NCBI GenBank assembly: GCA_002050435.1
Contig: MWYV01000025.1
Coordinates: 1-36,830, forward strand
Origin: Chitinophagales bacterium 33-2
Lineage (GTDB): Bacteria; Bacteroidota; Bacteroidia; Chitinophagales; Chitinophagaceae
DNA: 36,830 nucleotides
Direction: 5' to 3'
The notes beneath the pieces are model-generated. The model did not search any database and was not told the origin of the DNA. It saw only the letters and a program-made list of their open reading frames with translations. Shown in pieces: positions 31,193 to 36,830 of this stretch. Position 1 is the stretch's first letter. The number at the start of each line of letters is the position of its first letter. A program made the position numbers and the translations under genes.

Positions 31193-32014
31193 TCAATATA
31201 AAGAAGCGATCAGCTCTTTAAAGATCCCGGAAAATTTAGGCTCAGCCTCTTTTGCAGCCTGTAAAACTTCATCATGCGTGATTACATTATCTTCTTCCCT
31301 GATCCCGATATCTGTGATCACACTCATGGCAAAGACATGCAAACCTATATGAACCGCTGCAATCACTTCCTGCACGGTACTCATACCTACTGCATGTGCG
31401 CCAAGTAAATATATCATCCGGTATTCTGCATGGGTTTCAAAAGTAGGCCCGGTGACCCCATAATAGATACCTTCTTTCAATTCAACCCCCATTGCCGCGC
31501 CTATTTCCTTTGCTTTATGAATCAACTCCTTTTTATAGGGCTCACTCATATCCGGAAACCTGGGGCCGATCCGGTCATCATTTTTACCCAGCAATGGATT
31601 TATTGTTGCCATGCTGATATGATCCCGGATGATCATGAGATCTCCTACTTTAAAAGAAGGATCCACTCCACCTGCAGCATTGGATATAAGAACGGTTTCA
31701 ACTCCTAAAAATTTCATTACCCTGATCGGAAACACAACATCTTCCGCTGTATAACCTTCATAGAAATGAAATCTGCCGGCCATTGCTATGATGTGTTTCC
31801 CTGCGATAGATCCAAAAATCAGTTTGCCTGAATGGCCCTTAACAGTTGAAACCGGGAAATGCGGAATGTTTTCATAAGGAATTTCTTTCTCAACAACCAG
31901 TTCCTGAACAAAATTTCCGAGTCCACTGCCCAGCACAACTGCAACTTTAGACCGGTGAATATTAAAAGTGTTCAGAAATTTGCTGGCTTCAGCGATTTTA
32001 TCAAACGTATTCAT
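31193..32014 (-). CDS. punA: Purine-nucleoside phosphorylase, trimeric type
   Basis: Cleaves purine (deoxy)nucleosides with phosphate to free base and (deoxy)ribose 1-phosphate for salvage. The 273-aa protein shows GSGLG (29-33, phosphate), His61 in KGHSG, GRFHFYEG (80-87), SNAAGG (111-116), GPTFET (189-194, base-binding Glu193) and GMSTV (210-214). The position of the Asn that selects 6-oxopurines in the human enzyme reads Asp235 (VITDIG), which could shift base preference. A TATCTTTG box 5 nt before the ATG is the likely promoter. The stop is one base from the porin's GTG start, so the two form an operon. Confidence 0.94.
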   Translation of the reverse strand: MNTFDKIAEASKFLNTFNIHRSKVAVVLGSGLGNFVQELVVEKEIPYENIPHFPVSTVKGHSGKLIFGSIAGKHIIAMAGRFHFYEGYTAEDVVFPIRVMKFLGVETVLISNAAGGVDPSFKVGDLMIIRDHISMATINPLLGKNDDRIGPRFPDMSEPYKKELIHKAKEIGAAMGVELKEGIYYGVTGPTFETHAEYRMIYLLGAHAVGMSTVQEVIAAVHIGLHVFAMSVITDIGIREEDNVITHDEVLQAAKEAEPKFSGIFKELIASLY

Positions 32015-32019
32015 TGCGG

Positions 32020-32027
32020 CAAAGATA
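32020..32027 (-). promoter_or_regulatory. -7 box for the phosphorylase-porin operon
   Basis: Leftward TATCTTTG, an exact TAnnTTTG, ends 5 nt before the ATG at 32014. No -33 TTTG is visible at 18-20 nt upstream. Confidence 0.5.
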
Positions 32028-32082
32028 GAGGGGCATACTGAATAAGCACCTTAACTAAATCCAAATATTGTGGGGGTGATGA

Positions 32083-32781
32083 TTATTGTTCGCCGGCTAC
32101 TGCCGAAGCCAGTATACCAGCTGCAATTTTCAGATCAACAGGACGTGTGATCTTGATATTATCTTCTTCGCCTTCGACCAGGGAAATTTTAAGACCAAAA
32201 GCTTCCACTACAGTTGCTTCATCTGTAAATCTTTCCTTATGATCTATTTCAAATGCGGGTAAAAGAATTTTACTGTGAAAGGTTTGTGGGGTTTGAACAA
32301 GCACCACGCGGTTGCGGTCTAATACTTCATTATCATTTTTTTCTTCATTCAGAATGCGGACAGAATCTTTTGCTAAAACCACCGGAACCGCGCTGCCCAT
32401 TTGCATGGTGTGATGATAACACCGGTGTATAAGTTCTTTTGTAACAAGACATCTTACTGCATCATGAACAAAAACGATTGATTCTTTTTCAACCAGTTTT
32501 AAACCGTTCTGCACGGAATGAAACCTGGTTTCCCCTCCGGCTGTAACCCTGATCCTGTCGTAATTAAAATAAGCATCCAGGATCTCTTTACCCATGTCAA
32601 AATATTCTTCCGGCAATACAAGGATAATCTCCAGGTCGTCGAATGCATCAAGAAATGCTTTGATGGTATGAAAAAGTACCGGCTTATCATCCAGCAATAA
32701 AAATTGCTTTGGAATAATACTCGCCATCCTGGTACCGGTTCCACCAGCCACTATTATAGCATATTTATGCATAACGTTCAT
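32083..32781 (-). CDS. ispD: 2-C-methyl-D-erythritol 4-phosphate cytidylyltransferase
   Basis: Third step of the MEP isoprenoid pathway: transfers CMP from CTP to methylerythritol phosphate. The 232-aa product has normal length, with the nucleotide-binding loop IIVAGGTGTRM (9-19) and Lys25 in PKQF, HDAVR, and the C-terminal ERFTDEATVVE and DNIKITRPVDL motifs characteristic of IspD. Two start codons are possible, ATG 32781 and ATG 32772; the second gives MHKYAIIVAGG, typical of the family, and cannot be excluded. A TATATTTG box lies 22 nt upstream of the first. Transcribed leftward, between the asparaginase and phosphorylase genes, each with its own spacer. Confidence 0.96.
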   Translation of the reverse strand: MNVMHKYAIIVAGGTGTRMASIIPKQFLLLDDKPVLFHTIKAFLDAFDDLEIILVLPEEYFDMGKEILDAYFNYDRIRVTAGGETRFHSVQNGLKLVEKESIVFVHDAVRCLVTKELIHRCYHHTMQMGSAVPVVLAKDSVRILNEEKNDNEVLDRNRVVLVQTPQTFHSKILLPAFEIDHKERFTDEATVVEAFGLKISLVEGEEDNIKITRPVDLKIAAGILASAVAGEQ

Positions 32782-32803
32782 GAAGGTTCAAATTGACTGC
32801 AAA

Positions 32804-32811
32804 CAAATATA
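32804..32811 (-). promoter_or_regulatory. -7 box for ispD
   Basis: Leftward TATATTTG, an exact TAnnTTTG, lies 22 nt before ATG 32781 and 31 nt before ATG 32772, within the 59-bp spacer after the asparaginase gene. Confidence 0.5.
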
Positions 32812-32840
32812 TTCCCTGCTGAAACAACCAGCATTGTAAT

Positions 32841-33788
32841 TTATTGGTAAATGGAAATTTCATTCCTTCCCTCACTGGTCTTATACCCTCTGTACATGCC
32901 AGGTGTGTTGAATACCATTGCAGGATTCCCCATGGCGTCCACTCCGATCATTCCGCCCTGCCCTTTCATTTGTACCAGCTTTTCGTTTACAACATGATCT
33001 ATTGCCTGCTGAATACTGTAGCCTTTATATTCCATTAAACAACTTACATCATAAGCTGCCACCGCCAGCATAAAGAGCTCACCGTGACCGGTACAGGATA
33101 CCGCGCAGGTTTTGTTATTGGCATAGTTGCCGGCACCAATGATAGGGCTGTCCCCGATACGGCCATACTTTTTGTTCGTCATCCCCCCCGTGCTTGTGGC
33201 CGCAGCGACGTTGCCGTTCTCATCGCAGGCAACAGCGCCTACGGTTCCGAATTTTTTATCCTTTATCAGGTTTTCCATATGCGGGTCGGTCTGCTCCAGT
33301 GCATAAATATCAGAATCCCGGATCTCTTTCCATTGGTCGTACCGGAACTGTGAGAAAAAATATTCATCTGGTTCAAGTTTGATTCCCTGCATCAAAGCAA
33401 AATCCGTAGCACCTTTGCCGCTTAGAAAAACATGGTTACTGTTCAACATCACTTCTGTTGCAAGTGCAATTGGATTTCTCACGTTGCGCACGCCTGCAAC
33501 CGATCCTGCATTCATTAATCCCCCATCCATTATGGCGGCATCCATTTCATGTTCCCCGGATTTGGAAAAAACGGATCCCCTGCCTGCATTGAAAAGGATA
33601 TTGTCCTCCAGTACAATACATGCTGCCTTCACTGCATTGGTGGCGGTTCCACCTTTTTCCAGTACGGCATAACCTGCATCGAGGGCGTCGCCCATGCTTT
33701 CAAGATATTCCTGCTCCCGTTCCGCGCTCATATCCTTTTTTAAAATGGTTCCGGCTCCGCCATGTATGGCTATGGTAAATACAGACAT
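32841..33788 (-). CDS. Isoaspartyl peptidase / L-asparaginase (Ntn hydrolase)
   Basis: Hydrolyses isoaspartyl dipeptides and asparagine; matures by self-cleavage before a threonine. The 315-aa precursor begins IAIHGGAGT and carries NAGRGSVFS (68-76), the nucleophile Thr182 in FGTVGAVACD, TSTGG (199-203), GRIGDSPIIGAG (209-220) and CTGHGE (232-237), the latter two binding the substrate. No signal peptide is present on the chosen start at ATG 33788; the frame to 33836 adds a Phe/Lys-rich leader that overlaps the divergent gene's upstream region. It would repair or recycle isoaspartyl peptides in the cytoplasm. It is transcribed leftward in front of ispD. Confidence 0.94.
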   Translation of the reverse strand: MSVFTIAIHGGAGTILKKDMSAEREQEYLESMGDALDAGYAVLEKGGTATNAVKAACIVLEDNILFNAGRGSVFSKSGEHEMDAAIMDGGLMNAGSVAGVRNVRNPIALATEVMLNSNHVFLSGKGATDFALMQGIKLEPDEYFFSQFRYDQWKEIRDSDIYALEQTDPHMENLIKDKKFGTVGAVACDENGNVAAATSTGGMTNKKYGRIGDSPIIGAGNYANNKTCAVSCTGHGELFMLAVAAYDVSCLMEYKGYSIQQAIDHVVNEKLVQMKGQGGMIGVDAMGNPAMVFNTPGMYRGYKTSEGRNEISIYQ

Positions 33789-33854
33789 CGTAAAGTGTTT
33801 TATAAAGAGGAAATATTTTATATCTTGAGAGAACAAATTTGCATCAATTTACCG

Positions 33855-34538
33855 ATGATTAAACGAAAGCTTTCCAATGGTGATCTTTTTCTTCTGATTG
33901 CAAACATTCTACCCGTATATGGTGTATGGTTCCAGCAATGGGATCCCAACCAGGTTTTCCTGGTTTATTGCATGGAAACGGTGATCATTGGTGCATTTAC
34001 ACTTTTAAAGCTCTTTATTCAAACCCTGGCTAAAAGAACGGACCTCTGGGAAAACCAGGGAGCTACCAAATATGTAAGCGGTGTATTCTTTATGTTTTTT
34101 TTCCTTTTGCATTACGGGATGTTTGTAGCCATTCAGACAACCATGTTCTTAAAATTATCGCCCGTATCAAAAGACACCACCCTCCTTGACCTCATTCTGA
34201 ATCCCGGACTTTACCTCGGTGCCAATGGCATACTCATGCTATCCGCATTTATTTTTGGTTATGGCTATGAAAACATGACGGGTTTTATTATGAAGAATGA
34301 ATACCAGACAAAACCAATGATGAGGGTGATGTTCGAACCTTATCCGAGAATCTTTATTCAGCAGTTCACGGTTATTTTTGGCGCTTTCTTTTTAATGTTT
34401 GGCGCAGGCAAAGTCTTTATACTTGTATTTGCAGCAGTAAAAACATGGTTCACTATTTTTATTGACTATGAAGCTGTGATGAGAAAGGCCAAATTTGCAG
34501 ACCCTGTTACTCAGGATAGCAAGAGCTCACATTCGTGA
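33855..34538 (+). CDS. DUF6498-like integral membrane protein
   Basis: A 227-aa inner-membrane protein with about six hydrophobic segments (for example ILPVYGVWF, VYCMETVIIGAFTLLKLF, GVFFMFFFLLHYGMFVAI and FTVIFGAFFLMFGAG) and a YCMET motif in the second segment. It fits my recollection of the DUF6498 family, which has no known function. The ATG at 33855 gives a basic N-terminus (MIKRKLSNG); the longer frame from 33762 runs over the asparaginase start. The gene ends 28 bp inside the convergent heptose kinase gene, so the two 3' ends overlap. Divergent from the asparaginase gene; no functional tie is evident. Confidence 0.75.
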   Translation: MIKRKLSNGDLFLLIANILPVYGVWFQQWDPNQVFLVYCMETVIIGAFTLLKLFIQTLAKRTDLWENQGATKYVSGVFFMFFFLLHYGMFVAIQTTMFLKLSPVSKDTTLLDLILNPGLYLGANGILMLSAFIFGYGYENMTGFIMKNEYQTKPMMRVMFEPYPRIFIQQFTVIFGAFFLMFGAGKVFILVFAAVKTWFTIFIDYEAVMRKAKFADPVTQDSKSSHS

Positions 34539-35500
34539 ATTAATTTAGCCCTGTTTATTGCTACCGTTCCTACTTCTTCGCATACAAGCCCTCCTGCAAT
34601 ATTGGCTATTTCTGCCATTACAAATGGATTACGCGTTGCTGCATATACCAATGATGCAACAGCAATTACCGTATCACCTGCACCCGAAACATCAGCAATT
34701 TTCCTCAGGTGTGATGGAATAATGGCAGACTGGTCTTGCTGCTGGTAAAACACGCCCTTTTCCGATAAAGTAATGAATGAGATTTTATTTTGAAGCACCT
34801 GGGAAAGCTGTGCATGCATATCCTGTAAAAGGTTAAGATCAGGTTCATTAAATAAAAGATTGAGGGCTTCTTTTACTTCCTTGAGATTTGGTTTAAATAC
34901 ATCAACCTCTTTATAGGAAAAGAAGTTCTTTCTTTTAGGATCTACAGTGGTGATCACCTGGTGTTCCCTGCAAAGAGCAAGGGCTTTATCAATAACATCA
35001 GGTGATAATACCCCTTTATTATAGTCCTGGAGGATAACAATATCCGGTTGCTGGTTAACCAGAAAAGATTCAAAATTTTTAAGCAGCTGTTCCTGGTCTT
35101 CCTGGGCAAGGTCATTGATTACTTCCGCATCCAGTCGCAGCATGTGCTGGTTACGGCTGATCACTCTTGTTTTGGTGGTAGTGATCCTTTCCCGGCTTTC
35201 AGAAACATAGGCAGTACTTACCTGCTGTTCGGCACAGAGCTCCTGTAATTTTCTTGCTTCCACATCATGGCCGATCACAGATATAATAAAAGCGGTTGCA
35301 CCCAGCGACTGAACATTCAGTGCCACATTAGCCGCTCCACCCACCCTGTAATCTTTTTTCTTTAAAGCAACGATAGGAACGGGGGCTTCCGGCGAGATCC
35401 TGTCCACTTCTCCCCAGATATAAGTATCCAGCATTACATCGCCAAGCACACCTACTTTAAGAGAGGCAATATCATTGAACAATTGCTGAAAATTTTCCAT
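34511..35500 (-). CDS. rfaE1: D-glycero-beta-D-manno-heptose-7-phosphate kinase, PfkB family (RfaE1/HldA-like)
   Basis: Phosphorylates heptose 7-phosphate at C1 in ADP-heptose synthesis for lipopolysaccharide core. The 329-aa ribokinase-fold protein shows GDVMLDTYIWGEVDRISPEA (20-39, typical of RfaE), RVGGAANVALN (52-62), DPKRKNFF (188-195, near the substrate/ATP site) and SGAGDT with catalytic Asp276. The C-terminal nucleotidyltransferase domain of the fused HldE is absent, so a separate RfaE2 is expected elsewhere, a common split arrangement. It has no visible terminator on its 3' side, where it overlaps the convergent membrane-protein gene. Confidence 0.93.
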   Translation of the reverse strand: MENFQQLFNDIASLKVGVLGDVMLDTYIWGEVDRISPEAPVPIVALKKKDYRVGGAANVALNVQSLGATAFIISVIGHDVEARKLQELCAEQQVSTAYVSESRERITTTKTRVISRNQHMLRLDAEVINDLAQEDQEQLLKNFESFLVNQQPDIVILQDYNKGVLSPDVIDKALALCREHQVITTVDPKRKNFFSYKEVDVFKPNLKEVKEALNLLFNEPDLNLLQDMHAQLSQVLQNKISFITLSEKGVFYQQQDQSAIIPSHLRKIADVSGAGDTVIAVASLVYAATRNPFVMAEIANIAGGLVCEEVGTVAINRAKLIHECELLLS

Positions 35501-35555
35501 GAAGCTGCAATGGTTGATGTTTCAAAACAACGAAATAAAACCAAATATTCTGTTC

Positions 35556-35589
35556 AAAAAAAAATCCTGCTATTGCAGGATCTTTTTTT
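35556..35589. terminator. Bidirectional-type terminator after the OmpH-like gene
   Basis: Stem ATCCTGC (35564-35570) and GCAGGAT (35575-35581) with loop TATT, with A9 on the left and T7 on the right. Leftward it starts 6 nt after the OmpH-like stop (35588-35590) and has a long U-tract. It separates this gene from the heptose kinase gene downstream. Confidence 0.8.
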
Positions 35590-36199
35590 ATTTCTTTTTC
35601 GTTGTGTACTGATCGTTCAAACCTTTGATCAGGTCCTTTGTAATATTGTACATCGTATCACGATAGTAAATGAATCCGGGTTCGTAAGCAAGAATGTAAG
35701 AATACCTTTTATCCTGGTTATAATCCTGTAAGAAGGCTTCAATCTTAGTGGTCACTTCCTTCATCTTCTGCATGTACATATTCTGAAAACGCTGATCCAG
35801 TTCCTGTTTTTTATTCCTGATGGTTTCCTGCATCTGCAAAAGATCCGTATTGGCCTTTTCTGATTCTACCTGGCTCATTGGCTGCGTCTGGGCCTGGTTC
35901 TGGTACCTTGTGATCTTATCGTTATAGCGCTTTTGCCATCCGGCCATTTCGCTGCTCATTTTCTCTTCTTCTTTATTCAGTTCAGACTTTACATCTTTAA
36001 CCATTGAAAAGGAATTGGTAATTGAATCCAGTTCGAAATAAGCAATTTTGAATTCACCATTTTCCTCTGCACTGGCTGTCACCTGTGATTTTTTTTCTGT
36101 GGATGAAGCCACCTTCTTTCCAGAAGAAAAATGCAGGTAGAAAAGAACACCTACAAGTGCAAGTAGAACAATATTAAAAATGAGTGAAGCATTTTTCAT
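35588..36199 (-). CDS. OmpH/Skp-like periplasmic chaperone
   Basis: A 203-aa protein with a single N-terminal hydrophobic segment (about 7-24) that could be an uncleaved anchor or signal, a low-complexity Ser/Lys/Glu linker (26-50), the OmpH/Skp start-strand FKIAYFELDSI (51-61), and long heptad-rich helices (about 70-160, with Gln/Glu/Lys) expected to form the jellyfish-like coiled-coil arms. Skp-type proteins trimerise and hold unfolded outer-membrane proteins in the periplasm. It has its own terminator and a TTATTTTG -7-like element at 36216-36223, 16 nt before the ATG. Despite lying next to an LPS-precursor kinase gene, the two are separate transcription units. Confidence 0.85.
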   Translation of the reverse strand: MKNASLIFNIVLLALVGVLFYLHFSSGKKVASSTEKKSQVTASAEENGEFKIAYFELDSITNSFSMVKDVKSELNKEEEKMSSEMAGWQKRYNDKITRYQNQAQTQPMSQVESEKANTDLLQMQETIRNKKQELDQRFQNMYMQKMKEVTTKIEAFLQDYNQDKRYSYILAYEPGFIYYRDTMYNITKDLIKGLNDQYTTKKK

Positions 36200-36390
36200 C
36201 CGGGAATTTTTTTTGCAAAATAAGGTTTGAACCGATGCAAAACAGGAATTTGCTTTTCAAATTGTGAAACAGTTAACGTAAAATAGCCGCCTTCAGCCTG
36301 CTGGGAATCACAGGACCACATTCCAACCCATTTATTTCGCGTGATTTTAGATAAAGGGATTGATTTCCATGAAGGTAAGTGGAAAAAAAA

Positions 36391-36408
36391 ATCCCGCCGA
36401 AGCGGGAT
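36391..36408 (-). terminator. rpoC terminator
   Basis: Leftward stem ATCCCGC/GCGGGAT with a TTCG tetraloop, followed by eight or more T residues (36390-36383). It begins 18 nt after the rpoC stop (36427-36429) and so ends the rpoC transcript. The 227-bp gap from 36200 to 36426 holds nothing else I can support beyond a -7-like site for the OmpH-like gene. Confidence 0.85.
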
Positions 36409-36426
36409 CTTATTATTGATTTATTT

Positions 36427-36830
<404 letters not shown>

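Overview
The window reads as a chromosomal piece of a Bacteroidota bacterium, most likely family Chitinophagaceae. The grounds are two SusC/Oar/CirA-type TonB-dependent receptors, a Porin_10-like porin, a TamB, an HYC_CC_PP-type protein, an OmpH/Skp-like protein, signal peptides ending in A-Q, almost no Shine-Dalgarno sites, and many start codons preceded by the Bacteroidota -7 box TAnnTTTG. Base composition is moderate and even, and I see no phage, IS, integrase, tRNA, rRNA or CRISPR. Both ends are truncated genes: an M14 carboxypeptidase at the left and rpoC at the right.

Layout. 1-554 (-) M14 peptidase. 760-3017 (+) gamma-glutamyltransferase lipoprotein and a DinB-fold DUF1572 protein. 3062-3751 (+) small beta-barrel. 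About 3892-8652 (+) TamB, abutting ribBA (-). 10015-13287 (+) Oar-like TonB receptor. 13389-14210 (-) Fes-type esterase, divergent from 14325-16408 (+), an ATP-grasp ligase and a GCS2 carboxylate-amine ligase. 16541-20137 (+) a small unknown protein, an exported amidase and an exported amidohydrolase. 20234-21058 (+) class I glutamine amidotransferase. 21044-22324 (-) Na+/H+-type antiporter. 22449-23657 (+) a second, atypical ATP-grasp protein.

23689-29065 is a metal-handling island: a CirA-like TonB receptor with a CxxC in its plug, a divergent MntR/DtxR-type regulator with a clear palindrome in the shared promoter region, and a leftward group made of an HYC_CC_PP protein, a Cys-rich HMA protein, a second HMA protein and an outer-membrane protein. 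29131-36830 is mostly housekeeping: porin and purine nucleoside phosphorylase, ispD, isoaspartyl peptidase/asparaginase, a DUF6498-like membrane protein, heptose-7-phosphate kinase, OmpH/Skp-like protein, rpoC.

The most interesting system is the amidoligase neighbourhood at 13.4-23.7 kb. Two ATP-grasp proteins, a GCS2 ligase, a class I amidotransferase and an esterase lie together, an enzyme set suited to building a small amide- or peptide-like compound whose identity is not evident. The metal island is second: the TonB receptor is placed for uptake under MntR-type control, and the HMA and HYC proteins for envelope metal binding. Recurrent structural themes are very short 5' leaders and convergent genes whose stop codons abut or overlap without a terminator.
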